DNA of 5,606 bases from an uncultured Massilia sp. (GTDB lineage Bacteria > Pseudomonadota > Gammaproteobacteria > Burkholderiales > Burkholderiaceae): contig CAMPHU010000283.1 of NCBI GenBank assembly GCA_946886065.1, positions 1-5,606 of the forward strand, in the 5' to 3' direction. Numbering within the stretch: the first letter of the stretch is position 1; every line of letters starts with the position of its first letter. The translations under genes were made by a program, and so were the position numbers. Below the pieces are notes generated by a model. The model made no database searches and was not told the origin of the DNA. It worked only from the letters and a program-made list of their open reading frames with translations. Shown here one piece after another: positions 1-5,606 of the stretch.

Positions 1-667
1 AGCGCAGCGGCTCCATCGAGAACACGGCGTCGATGTGGTACTTGTTCTTCTCGCCGCGCGCGAAGCCGTACTGCGCGCGCAGGATCTTGCGCACTTTCTT
101 GAGCAGCGGCTCCTGCTCGGTGCGCGCCAGGTCGCGGATCTCGACCTTGGTCGGATCCAGCTGCCCGCCGGCGCCGCCGATGACCACCAGCGGCATCCTG
201 TTGGCGCTGCACCAGGCGATCAGGGCCGCCTTCGGCTTGACGCTGTCGATGGCGTCGACCACGTAGTCAAAACCCTTGCCCGCGACCATGCTCTCGATAT
301 TGTCCGGGTCGATGAAATCCTCGACCAGGGTCACCTTGCAAAACGGATTGATCTCGGCGATGCGGCGCTGGAGGGCCTCGATCTTGGGCAAGCCCACGGT
401 CGAGCTCAGCGCCTGGATCTGGCGGTTGATGTTCGATTCGGCCACGTTGTCGAGGTCGATCAGGGTCAGGTGGCCGACCGCGCTGCGCGCCAGCGCCTCG
501 ACGATCCAGGAGCCGACGCCGCCCACGCCGATCACGCAAACGTGCGCCGCGCGGAAACGTTCCAGTGCACGCTCGCCATACAGGCGAGCTATGCCTCCGA
601 AGCGGCGCGCAAAGTCGACTTCCTCTTCCAGTGCTGCCGCGAACTCATGGGTATTGATCGTGTTCAT
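1..667 (-). CDS. tcdA: tRNA threonylcarbamoyladenosine dehydratase, C-terminus cut by window edge
   Basis: ThiF/E1-like enzyme that uses ATP to dehydrate t6A at position 37 of ANN-decoding tRNAs to the cyclic form ct6A; in E. coli (where it is also called CsdL) it works with the CsdA/CsdE sulfur-transfer pair. I translated the minus strand by hand: 222 codons are visible, beginning [19 protein letters not shown] (residues 22-31) precedes the nucleotide-binding loop GVGGVGSW (47-54), then DLDNV (71-75) with the acidic residue ending the second strand, the N79-x-N-R-Q motif of E1-like ATPases, [16 protein letters not shown] (135-150) and [10 protein letters not shown] (164-173). These match E. 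coli TcdA closely in order and spacing. The family is about 270 residues, so roughly 45-50 C-terminal residues lie beyond base 1. The start is firm: an in-frame stop (bases 677-679) lies just upstream. The purine run GGAAGA abuts the ATG, closer than usual for a Shine-Dalgarno. It is divergent from the hemerythrin-PdxH gene. Confidence 0.95.
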   Translation of the reverse strand, partial: MNTINTHEFAAALEEEVDFARRFGGIARLYGERALERFRAAHVCVIGVGGVGSWIVEALARSAVGHLTLIDLDNVAESNINRQIQALSSTVGLPKIEALQRRIAEINPFCKVTLVEDFIDPDNIESMVAGKGFDYVVDAIDSVKPKAALIAWCSANRMPLVVIGGAGGQLDPTKVEIRDLARTEQEPLLKKVRKILRAQYGFARGEKNKYHIDAVFSMEPLR

Positions 668-756
668 TCTTCCATTTTAACGGACGGAACTTTCGCAACT
701 GCACTAAAATATTTCTCAGTCAATTAAATTCTTTTCGCGTGTCAACAAAAAGCCAT
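668..756. promoter_or_regulatory. Divergent intergenic region between tcdA and hemerythrin-pdxH
   Basis: This AT-richer spacer must hold both divergent promoters. On the plus strand TAAAAT (705-710) and TAAATT (725-730) are possible -10 elements for the fusion gene, but neither has a convincing -35 at 16-18 bases. On the minus strand a TAAAAT (675-680) lies just before the tcdA start and would give an almost leaderless message. A consensus-like TTGACA (740-745, minus strand) has no good -10 at the right distance. No clear operator palindrome is visible. Promoter assignment is therefore tentative. Confidence 0.35.
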
Positions 757-1959
757 ATGACCACCCTCCTGCACGACAGCGCTCCCGATTTCGACCAGCC
801 GATCGCGGTCCTCAAGCATTGCCATGGCCGCATCCGCAAGCAGCTGGCGACCCTGGACAAGCTGCTGGTCCACCTGCCGGAATACGGCGCCGACGAGCAG
901 GCGCGCCAGGCCGCCGGCGCTGTGCTGAAGTATTTCGACAAGGCCGCCCACCTGCACCACGAGGACGAAGAGCAGGACCTGATCCCGATGCTGCGCGCCG
1001 TGGCCCAGGGCGAGGATGCCGCCACCCTGCAGGCGCTGGCGCCGGTGATCCTGCAGGACCACAAGGACATGGACGCGCTGTGGCAGGACCTGCACGAACA
1101 GCTCAGCCTGGTCGCCGAAGGCAGCGCCGCGAGCCTGTCGGCCGGCGCCGTGCAGCGCTTCGTGCAGCGCTACAGCGCGCACATGGAACGCGAGGAAAGC
1201 GTGATCGCGCCGATGGCGATGCGCCTGTTCTCGCCGGAGCAGATGACGCGCCTGGGTGCCGCCATGCAGCGCCGCCGCGGCCTGGGCGGCGAAGCGCAGG
1301 CCGCGGCGGCGCCCCTGGTGGGCCAGGCGGTGGCCGACCTGCGCAAGGATTACGGCCAGGCAAGCCTGACGGAAGAAGACGTGCTGGACGACCCGATGCT
1401 GCAATTCACGCGGTGGTTCGAGCAGGCGCTCAAGGCCGAGGTCAACGAGCCGAATGCGATGTCGGTGGCGACCGTATCAAGCGAAGGCCGCCCGAGTTCG
1501 CGTATCGTGCTGGTGAAGCAGTTCGACGCGCGGGGCTTCACCTGGTACACCAACTACGACAGCAAAAAAGCCCAGGATTTGCGCGATAATAAATTTGCAG
1601 CATTGTTGTTCTTTTGGAGTGAACTGGAACGCCAGGTGCGCATCGAAGGACGAGTGGAGCGCACCTCGGACGACGAGAGCGACCGGTATTTCCGCAGCCG
1701 CCCCCTCAAGAGCCGGCTGTCGGCCATCGCTTCGCACCAAAGCGCCCCGATCGCCAGCCGCGCCGCGCTCGAGGAGAACTACGAAACGGTGGCTCGGCAG
1801 GCAGGCGAGGATCCGCCGCGCCCCGCGAACTGGGGCGGTTTCAGGCTGGTTCCCGAACGCATCGAATTCTGGCAAGGCCGGCGCTCGCGCTTCCATGACC
1901 GCATCGTGTACGAGCGGCAGGCGGACGGCAGCTGGACGCGCCAGCGTTTGCAACCGTAG
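757..1959 (+). CDS. pdxH: Hemerythrin-like domain fused to pyridoxamine 5'-phosphate oxidase
   Basis: One open frame of 400 codons encodes two complete domains. Residues about 10-170 form a hemerythrin/HHE four-helix di-iron domain: H23 (in KHCHGRI), H68-E69-x-x-E72, H102 (in QDHKD) and H142-x-x-x-E146 fit the FBXL5/HHE iron-ligand pattern. Residues about 175-191 are an Ala/Gly-rich linker ([12 protein letters not shown]). Residues about 192-400 are PdxH, the FMN enzyme that oxidises PNP or PMP to PLP with O2, releasing H2O2. Its FMN contacts RIVLVK (249-254), YTN (264-266), SKK (269-271) and ERQV (291-294) are present, as are the PLP contacts known from E. coli: K254, Y311, R315, S319, R378 and H380. 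E. coli PdxH is 218 residues, so the oxidase half is full length. ATG 757 is chosen; an in-frame GTG at 739 would add six residues, and neither has a good Shine-Dalgarno. Presumably cytoplasmic. cfa follows after 41 bases. The oxidase assignment is firm; the role of the iron domain is unknown, with O2 or redox sensing or O2 supply as guesses. Confidence 0.93.
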   Translation: MTTLLHDSAPDFDQPIAVLKHCHGRIRKQLATLDKLLVHLPEYGADEQARQAAGAVLKYFDKAAHLHHEDEEQDLIPMLRAVAQGEDAATLQALAPVILQDHKDMDALWQDLHEQLSLVAEGSAASLSAGAVQRFVQRYSAHMEREESVIAPMAMRLFSPEQMTRLGAAMQRRRGLGGEAQAAAAPLVGQAVADLRKDYGQASLTEEDVLDDPMLQFTRWFEQALKAEVNEPNAMSVATVSSEGRPSSRIVLVKQFDARGFTWYTNYDSKKAQDLRDNKFAALLFFWSELERQVRIEGRVERTSDDESDRYFRSRPLKSRLSAIASHQSAPIASRAALEENYETVARQAGEDPPRPANWGGFRLVPERIEFWQGRRSRFHDRIVYERQADGSWTRQRLQP

Positions 1960-1982
1960 GCCGGCAGCAGTCGGGGCCGGCC
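1959..1982 (+). other. GC-rich hairpin between pdxH stop and cfa
   Basis: GGCCGGC (1959-1965) pairs perfectly with GCCGGCC (1976-1982) across a 10-base loop, giving a 7-bp all-GC stem that begins on the last base of the pdxH stop codon. No T-run follows, so it is not a canonical intrinsic terminator. It ends eight bases before the cfa Shine-Dalgarno. It could slow read-through, protect an mRNA end, or be incidental in such GC-rich DNA. Confidence 0.35.
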
Positions 1983-1990
1983 GCCACTTC

Positions 1991-1996
1991 GGAGGT
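1991..1996 (+). promoter_or_regulatory. Strong ribosome binding site of cfa
   Basis: GGAGGT is a near-perfect Shine-Dalgarno. It overlaps the first in-frame GTG (1995-1997), so that GTG cannot be served by it. The second GTG (2001-2003) lies four bases downstream of it, five from the GGAGG core, and is therefore preferred as the cfa start. Confidence 0.75.
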
Positions 1997-2000
1997 GACC

Positions 2001-3212
2001 GTGTTCGATCAGATCAAGCTCTCGGCCTGGAGCGCAGGCCTGCGCAACAAGCTTTCCCTTCCGCTGCGCGTGGAACTGTGGAACGGCGAGCACATCGAGC
2101 TGTCCTCCGAAGTCCCGCGCGTCACCATCCGCGTGCCGGATAAATCGGCGCTGCGCTACCTCACCTCCCCTTCCCTGTACAACCTCGGACGCGCCTACGT
2201 GGAAGGCGCGATCGAGGTCAAGGGCCGGGCGGCCGACATCATCGACGTCGGCAATGCCCTGGCCGCCTCCGGCGCCCTCCCCGACAAGCCGCGCAGCCGC
2301 CTGGGCGGGTTCAAGATCGGCTCCCAGCACACCCGTGAGAAAGACGCCGAGGCGATCCGCTACCACTACGACGTCTCCAACGAGTTCTACGCGGCCTGGC
2401 TCGACCCGAACATGGTGTATTCCTGCGCCTATTTCGAAACCGGCGAGGAAGACCTGGCCACGGCGCAGGAAAAGAAGATCGACCACATCCTGCGCAAGCT
2501 CGGCGTGCAGCCTGGCCAGACCCTGCTCGACATCGGCTGCGGCTGGGGCGCGCTGGTGCTGCGCGCGGCCGGGCAGTTCGGCGCGCGCTGCGTGGGGATC
2601 ACCCTGTCCGAGAACCAGGCGCGCCTGGCGCGCGAGCGCGTCCGCCAGGCCGGGCTGCAGGACCGCATCGAGATCCGTCTGCAGGACTACCGCGACGTCG
2701 ACGGCCATTTCGACCGCATCACCAGCGTCGGCATGTTCGAGCACGTGGGGGTGCAGCACCTGCAGGACTATTTTGCGCGCGTGTGCCGGCTGCTGGCGCC
2801 GGGCGGCGTGGTCATGAACCACGGCATCACCACCACCAACGTCGACAACGGCGCCACGCCGTACGGCGGCGGCCAGTTCATCGACGAATACGTGTTCCCC
2901 CACGGCGAGCTGGCCCACCTGTCGACGGTGATCCGCGCCATGCAGGAAGGCGGGCTGGAAGTGCGCGACGTGGAAAACCTGCGCCGCCACTACGCGCGCA
3001 CCTGCGCGGCCTGGACCGAGAATTTCGAGGGGAATGCGGAGCAGATCCGCAAGCTGACCGATGCGAAGCGCTTCCGCATCTGGCACATCTACCTGGCCGG
3101 CTGCGCCTACGCCTTCGCGCATGACCGCATCAGCCTGTACCAGATCGTGTGCGGCAAGGCGGGTGGAAAGCCGGGGGATATACCCTGGTCGCGGCGCTAC
3201 ATGTACGTGTAG
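2001..3212 (+). CDS. cfa: Cyclopropane-fatty-acyl-phospholipid synthase
   Basis: SAM-dependent enzyme that adds a methylene bridge across cis double bonds of acyl chains in membrane phospholipids, typically at entry to stationary phase or under acid and oxidative stress; a peripheral inner-membrane protein. The 403-residue product has the usual N-terminal lipid-binding segment (about 1-105), then HYDVSNEFY (122-130) and YSCAYF (140-145), the SAM-binding loop LDIGCGWGAL (176-185), MFEHVG (245-250), NHGI (273-276) and RRHYARTCAAW (328-338). The bicarbonate and catalytic positions defined in E. coli Cfa (C139, E239, H266, Y317) appear here as C142, E247, H274 and Y331, so the enzyme should be active. 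Length is slightly above E. coli (382). Start is GTG 2001, set by the GGAGGT ribosome site; a GTG two codons earlier is the alternative. It may be read through from the hemerythrin-pdxH gene; no separate promoter was recognised. The tail codons form part of a hairpin. Paralogues with unknown acyl substrates exist, but motif agreement favours true Cfa. Confidence 0.95.
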   Translation: MFDQIKLSAWSAGLRNKLSLPLRVELWNGEHIELSSEVPRVTIRVPDKSALRYLTSPSLYNLGRAYVEGAIEVKGRAADIIDVGNALAASGALPDKPRSRLGGFKIGSQHTREKDAEAIRYHYDVSNEFYAAWLDPNMVYSCAYFETGEEDLATAQEKKIDHILRKLGVQPGQTLLDIGCGWGALVLRAAGQFGARCVGITLSENQARLARERVRQAGLQDRIEIRLQDYRDVDGHFDRITSVGMFEHVGVQHLQDYFARVCRLLAPGGVVMNHGITTTNVDNGATPYGGGQFIDEYVFPHGELAHLSTVIRAMQEGGLEVRDVENLRRHYARTCAAWTENFEGNAEQIRKLTDAKRFRIWHIYLAGCAYAFAHDRISLYQIVCGKAGGKPGDIPWSRRYMYV

Positions 3213-3225
3213 CGCCGCAATAGGG
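3183..3225. terminator. Bidirectional hairpin over the cfa stop codon
   Basis: The arms 3191-3201 and 3208-3218 (GCGGCGCTACA / TGTAGCGCCGC) are perfectly complementary over 11 bp with a six-base loop TGTACG. Outside a small internal loop, CCCT (3183-3186) can pair with AGGG (3222-3225), lengthening the stem. It spans the last codons and TAG stop of cfa and lies 48 bases past the msrA stop, so it could end both convergent transcripts. No T-tract follows on either strand, so it is not a textbook intrinsic terminator; it may act with Rho or as a 3'-end stabiliser. Confidence 0.6.
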
Positions 3226-3272
3226 CTGACATCGACGTCGTGCCGATATGTTCGCTGCCACCCTATACCAAC

Positions 3273-3815
3273 TCAAGCCTTCAAGCGCTCCGCAAACGTC
3301 TTGCGGAACTTCTGCACCTTGGGCGCCACGACGAACGCGCAATATCCCTGCAGCGGATGCTGCGCAAAATAATTCTGGTGATATTCCTCGGCCTTGTACC
3401 AGGTTTCCTGCGGCACGATCTGGGTCACGATAGGCGCGTCCCACACCGCCGCCATCTCGGCCATCACCTTGCGCGCGGTGGTTTCCTGTTCGGGCGAGGT
3501 GAAGAAGATCGCCGACCGGTACTGCGTGCCGACGTCGTTGCCCTGCCGGTCCGGCGTGGTCGGATCGTGGATCGTGAAGAAAATCTCCAGGATGTCGCGA
3601 TAGGAAATCACCGACGGGTCGAATTCCAGGCGCACGACTTCGGCATGGCCGGTCTGCCCGGTACATACCTGCTCATAGGTCGGATTCAGCACCTGCCCGC
3701 CCATGTAGCCCGATTCCACGCGCGTCACGCCGCGCACTTCGAGGTAAACCGCTTCCAGGCACCAGAAGCATCCGCCGCCCAGGATGGCGACCTCGGTTCC
3801 CGTTTGCTCATTCAT
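3273..3815 (-). CDS. msrA: Peptide-methionine (S)-S-oxide reductase MsrA
   Basis: Cytoplasmic repair enzyme that reduces the S-epimer of methionine sulfoxide, free or in proteins, with electrons from thioredoxin. The 180-residue product carries the signature GCFWCLE (15-21) with catalytic C16, then SGYMGG (35-40), TGHAEVV (55-61), the HDPTTPDRQGND stretch (83-94), GTQYRSAI (96-103) with the conserved Tyr, and GYC (157-159), whose C159 is the likely resolving cysteine. There is no fused MsrB domain and no signal peptide, so this is the short single-domain form. ATG 3815 is supported by AAGGTGAG ending two bases upstream. It converges with cfa and diverges from the flavin reductase, and has its own plausible promoter, so it is probably monocistronic. 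Confidence 0.97.
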   Translation of the reverse strand: MNEQTGTEVAILGGGCFWCLEAVYLEVRGVTRVESGYMGGQVLNPTYEQVCTGQTGHAEVVRLEFDPSVISYRDILEIFFTIHDPTTPDRQGNDVGTQYRSAIFFTSPEQETTARKVMAEMAAVWDAPIVTQIVPQETWYKAEEYHQNYFAQHPLQGYCAFVVAPKVQKFRKTFAERLKA

Positions 3816-3834
3816 AGCTCACCTTTTTGCGCTG

Positions 3835-3864
3835 ACATTATCGACAGCTCTTAATGTAACGCAA
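3835..3864 (-). promoter_or_regulatory. Probable sigma-70 type promoter of msrA
   Basis: On the minus strand TTGCGT (3859-3864) and TAATGT (3835-3840) are separated by 18 bases, a fair match to -35 and -10 elements. Transcription would start near 3828, leaving a leader of about 13 bases that contains the AAGGTGAG ribosome site. Predicted by eye only. Confidence 0.5.
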
Positions 3865-3873
3865 AGCAGCTGA

Positions 3874-3908
3874 CCCTGCAGAGTGCCCGTCGCGCGCGCG
3901 ACGCAGGG
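3874..3908. repeat. Nested palindrome between msrA and the flavin reductase
   Basis: CGTCGCGCGCGCGACG (3888-3903) is a perfect 16-bp palindrome with a central (CG)5 run. An outer inverted pair, CCCTGC (3874-3879) and GCAGGG (3903-3908), encloses it, overlapping by one base. It sits about 24 bases upstream of the predicted msrA -35 and about 90 bases upstream of the flavin reductase -10. It could be a regulator site, a DNA-structure element (cruciform or Z-DNA-prone) or chance in GC-rich sequence. Confidence 0.45.
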
Positions 3909-3994
3909 AATGCCGACCTTACTCCGGAACCATGACCTGAGGCATTTTGTTGTCCCGAAACGGGGTTGCGCGGCAAGAGATGCCCCGGCAATGG

Positions 3995-4000
3995 CATAAT
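3995..4000 (+). promoter_or_regulatory. Candidate -10 of the flavin reductase gene
   Basis: CATAAT differs from the -10 consensus at one base and would place the transcript start near 4007, with a short leader holding the AAGG ribosome site (4014-4017). The -35 region at 17 bases is GGCAAG, a poor match. TTGCGC (3966-3971) is too far away, at 23 bases. A hexamer CGGCAA is repeated directly at 3971 and 3986, 15 bases apart, just upstream. Weak call. Confidence 0.3.
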
Positions 4001-4022
4001 GGCGCCAACATCCAAGGCACCA

Positions 4023-4532
4023 ATGAATACACGCTCCCCCCGCGCGGCCACGCGCGGCTTCGATTCGACGCATTTCCGTCACGCACTGTCGCAGTTCGCC
4101 ACCGGTGTCACCGTCATTACGACGCGCCTGGAGGACGGCAGTTTCCGTGGCCTGACCGCCAGCTCCTTCAATTCGGTCTCGCTGGAGCCGCCGCTCGTCC
4201 TGTGGAGCCTGGGCGCGGGCGCCAACAGCCTGCCCATCTTCAGCGGCAATTCCCACTACGTCATCAACATCCTCTCGGCCGGCCAGGAAGAGCTGGCGAT
4301 GCGCTTCTCGCGCCGCCGCGACAATCCCTTCGAAGACGTCGAGTACGAGCTGTCGCGCACCGGCCAGCCCATCCTGAAAGGCGTGTCGGCCTGGTTCGAA
4401 TGCCACAACCGCAGCCGCTATCCCGAAGGCGACCACGTCATCTTCGTGGGCGAGGTCGAGGAATGCCAGGTCCATCCCCAGCCCTCGCTGATCTTTCACG
4501 GCGGCAAATTCGGCGTCACCCCGCACCGCTGA
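4023..4532 (+). CDS. Flavin reductase family protein (FMN-binding split barrel)
   Basis: Likely NAD(P)H:flavin oxidoreductase of the DIM6/NTAB (HpaC/PheA2-like) family, which supplies reduced FMN or FAD to a partner monooxygenase. The 169-residue protein has ATGVTVITT (26-34), GLTASSFNSVSLEPPLVLWSL (43-63, the flavin-binding region), INILSAGQEELAMRF (81-95), WFECHNR (124-130), the family GDH motif at G136-D137-H138 followed by FVGEVE (141-146), and FHGGKFG (158-164). Its size matches the small reductase components. Start ATG 4023 is chosen because AAGG lies five bases upstream; an in-frame ATG at 3999 lacks a ribosome site. No monooxygenase partner is visible in the window, so substrate and partner are unknown. 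gcdH follows 150 bases later but has its own promoter-like element. A plain FMN-binding protein without reductase activity is possible. Confidence 0.88.
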   Translation: MNTRSPRAATRGFDSTHFRHALSQFATGVTVITTRLEDGSFRGLTASSFNSVSLEPPLVLWSLGAGANSLPIFSGNSHYVINILSAGQEELAMRFSRRRDNPFEDVEYELSRTGQPILKGVSAWFECHNRSRYPEGDHVIFVGEVEECQVHPQPSLIFHGGKFGVTPHR

Positions 4533-4561
4533 ACCGCTACCCGGCCGGGGTTGCTAGCCGG
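4518..4561 (+). terminator. Weak terminator candidate after the flavin reductase
   Basis: Two alternative stems are possible: ACCCCG (4518-4523) with CGGGGT (4546-4551), which includes the end of the coding sequence, or CCGGC (4541-4545) with GCCGG (4557-4561). The downstream bases are A-rich rather than T-rich on the plus strand, so this is not a standard intrinsic terminator. They are mutually exclusive and short. Confidence 0.3.
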
Positions 4562-4616
4562 ACAAATCTAAAAAATACTGTCGCACTTTGAAAAGATGCG
4601 AACGCGCCGCCTTCCC

Positions 4617-4622
4617 TATAAT
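4617..4622 (+). promoter_or_regulatory. Consensus -10 element upstream of gcdH
   Basis: TATAAT matches the -10 consensus exactly, in a GC-rich genome where this is uncommon. Transcription would begin near 4629, leaving a leader of about 54 bases before the gcdH ATG. A TTGAAA (4588-4593) resembles a -35 but lies 23 bases away, too far for normal spacing. The base pattern at the proper spacing (about 4594-4599) is poor, so an activator may be needed. Confidence 0.5.
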
Positions 4623-4682
4623 GGTCAGGTTAGGCGTGACTCGTCCCGCATTCGACCAAGAACCCAGAGACAGGATGTTGCA

Positions 4683-5606
4683 ATGAACCATTCCGATTCG
4701 CCCAAAAAAGCCAAACCCCAGTTCCACTGGGACGATCCCCTGCTCCTGAACAGCCAGCTGACCGACGACGAGCGCATGGTGCGCGACGCCGCGGCCGCCT
4801 ACTGCCAGGACAAGCTGAAGCCGCGCATCCTGGAAGCCTTCCGCCACGAGCAGATGGACACCTCGATCTTCCGCGAAATGGGCGAACTCGGCCTGCTCGG
4901 CCCGACGATTCCGGAACAGTACGGCGGTCCGGGCCTGAACTACGTCGCCTACGGCCTGATCGCGCGCGAAGTCGAGCGCGTCGACTCGGGCTACCGTTCG
5001 ATGATGAGCGTGCAGTCCTCGCTGGTGATGGTCCCGATCTACGAGTTCGGCAACGAGGAAACCAGGCAGAAATACCTGCCCAGGCTGGCCACCGGCGAAT
5101 GGATCGGCTGCTTCGGCCTGACCGAGCCGAACCACGGTTCCGACCCGGCCTCGATGGTCACCCGCGCCCGCAAGGTCGAGGGCGGCTACTCGCTGACCGG
5201 CTCCAAGATGTGGATCACCAACTCGCCGGTCGCCGACGTGTTCGTGGTCTGGGCCAAGGACGACGAAGGCGCGATCCGCGGCTTCGTGCTGGAAAAGGGC
5301 TGGAAAGGCCTGTCGGCCCCGGCCATCCACGGCAAGTTCGGCCTGCGCGCCTCGATCACCGGCGAAATCGTCATGGACGAAGTGTTCTGCCCGGAAGAGA
5401 ACGCCTTCCCGGAAGTGCGCGGCCTGAAGGGTCCGTTCACCTGCCTGAACTCGGCCCGCTACGGCATCGCCTGGGGCGCGTTGGGCGCGGCCGAAGACTG
5501 CTGGCACACCGCGCGCCAGTACACCATGGACCGCCAGCAGTTCGGCAAGCCGCTCGCCGCCAACCAGCTGGTGCAGAAGAAGCTGGCCGACATGCAGACC
5601 GAGATC
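4683..5606 (+). CDS. gcdH: Glutaryl-CoA dehydrogenase, C-terminus cut by window edge
   Basis: FAD enzyme of the acyl-CoA dehydrogenase family that oxidises and decarboxylates glutaryl-CoA to crotonyl-CoA in lysine, tryptophan and glutarate breakdown, passing electrons to ETF. Exactly 308 codons are visible; the family is about 395, so roughly 85-90 residues, including the catalytic base Glu (E370 in mature human GCDH) and the C-terminal helical part, lie outside. Visible are the N-terminal helical domain with [17 protein letters not shown] (66-82), [18 protein letters not shown] (96-113), [13 protein letters not shown] (143-155, flavin contact), WITNSP (177-182), GKFGLRAS (217-224), ARYGIAWG (258-265) and [14 protein letters not shown] (277-290). 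E98, R105 and S106 correspond to human E87, R94 and S95, the glutaryl-carboxylate pocket, which separates GcdH from generic acyl-CoA dehydrogenases. ATG 4683 has AGGA seven bases upstream. Confidence 0.96.
   Translation, partial: MNHSDSPKKAKPQFHWDDPLLLNSQLTDDERMVRDAAAAYCQDKLKPRILEAFRHEQMDTSIFREMGELGLLGPTIPEQYGGPGLNYVAYGLIAREVERVDSGYRSMMSVQSSLVMVPIYEFGNEETRQKYLPRLATGEWIGCFGLTEPNHGSDPASMVTRARKVEGGYSLTGSKMWITNSPVADVFVVWAKDDEGAIRGFVLEKGWKGLSAPAIHGKFGLRASITGEIVMDEVFCPEENAFPEVRGLKGPFTCLNSARYGIAWGALGAAEDCWHTARQYTMDRQQFGKPLAANQLVQKKLADMQTEI

Noticed and set aside
35..727. 230-codon plus-strand open frame
   Set aside because: It lies antisense to tcdA, whose minus-strand translation matches a known family throughout. 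The frame is open only because GC-rich codons rarely make stops.
742..1404. 220-codon minus-strand open frame over the hemerythrin domain
   Set aside because: Low-complexity shadow of the fusion gene, which carries clear iron-ligand motifs on the plus strand.
1563..1571. A-run as a possible frameshift site in pdxH
   Set aside because: The run encodes the conserved SKK flavin-binding motif in frame and the protein continues correctly, so no slippage is needed.
1779..3122. 447-codon minus-strand open frame
   Set aside because: It is the antisense shadow of cfa and the end of pdxH. Its composition (Ala, Arg, Val, Gly, His rich) resembles no family, and both sense genes have all motifs.
3909..3946. 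AATGCC ... GGCATT inverted repeat as a riboswitch or FMN element
   Set aside because: Only six pairs around a 26-base interior, and none of the conserved core of the FMN riboswitch is present; it also lies upstream of the likely transcript start.
3819..4526. 235-codon minus-strand open frame opposite the flavin reductase
   Set aside because: Antisense shadow; no recognisable motif and it covers the msrA promoter and the palindrome.
4554..5507. 317-codon minus-strand open frame opposite gcdH
   Set aside because: Shadow of gcdH, which aligns continuously with the human and bacterial enzyme.

Overview
The window comes from a GC-rich proteobacterium. Gene content and protein sequences (TcdA, a PdxH with the ADLRKDY-type N-terminus, a GcdH close to the human enzyme) fit a betaproteobacterium of the Burkholderiales, most likely an Oxalobacteraceae/Massilia-like organism. 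That placement is an inference from remembered family sequences, not from a search. The region looks chromosomal and housekeeping. I see no mobile element, tRNA, rRNA or CRISPR array, and no gap longer than about 210 bases without a gene.

Layout. Bases 1-667 (minus) hold the N-terminal 222 codons of tcdA, a tRNA-modifying E1-like enzyme that runs off the left edge. A 71-90 base AT-richer divergent spacer separates it from a plus-strand gene (757-1959) whose single uninterrupted frame joins a hemerythrin-like di-iron domain to a complete pyridoxamine 5'-phosphate oxidase (PdxH). About 41 bases later, with a strong Shine-Dalgarno, comes cfa (2001-3212), cyclopropane-fatty-acyl-phospholipid synthase. 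cfa converges on msrA (3273-3815, minus), and an 11-bp perfect hairpin straddles the cfa stop codon. A 207-base divergent spacer with a long GC-rich palindrome separates msrA from a small FMN-binding flavin reductase (4023-4532, plus). The last gene, gcdH (4683 to the right edge, plus), is glutaryl-CoA dehydrogenase, cut after 308 codons.

How the genes may relate. Most products handle oxygen, flavin or oxidative damage: an O2-binding type domain, an O2-consuming FMN oxidase that releases H2O2, methionine sulfoxide repair, membrane lipid cyclopropanation, a flavin reductase and an FAD acyl-CoA dehydrogenase. Only the fused gene and cfa look potentially co-transcribed; the others have their own promoters or orientation. 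The most notable item is the hemerythrin-PdxH fusion, in which every iron-ligand and PLP/FMN-contact position I can align is intact in both halves.
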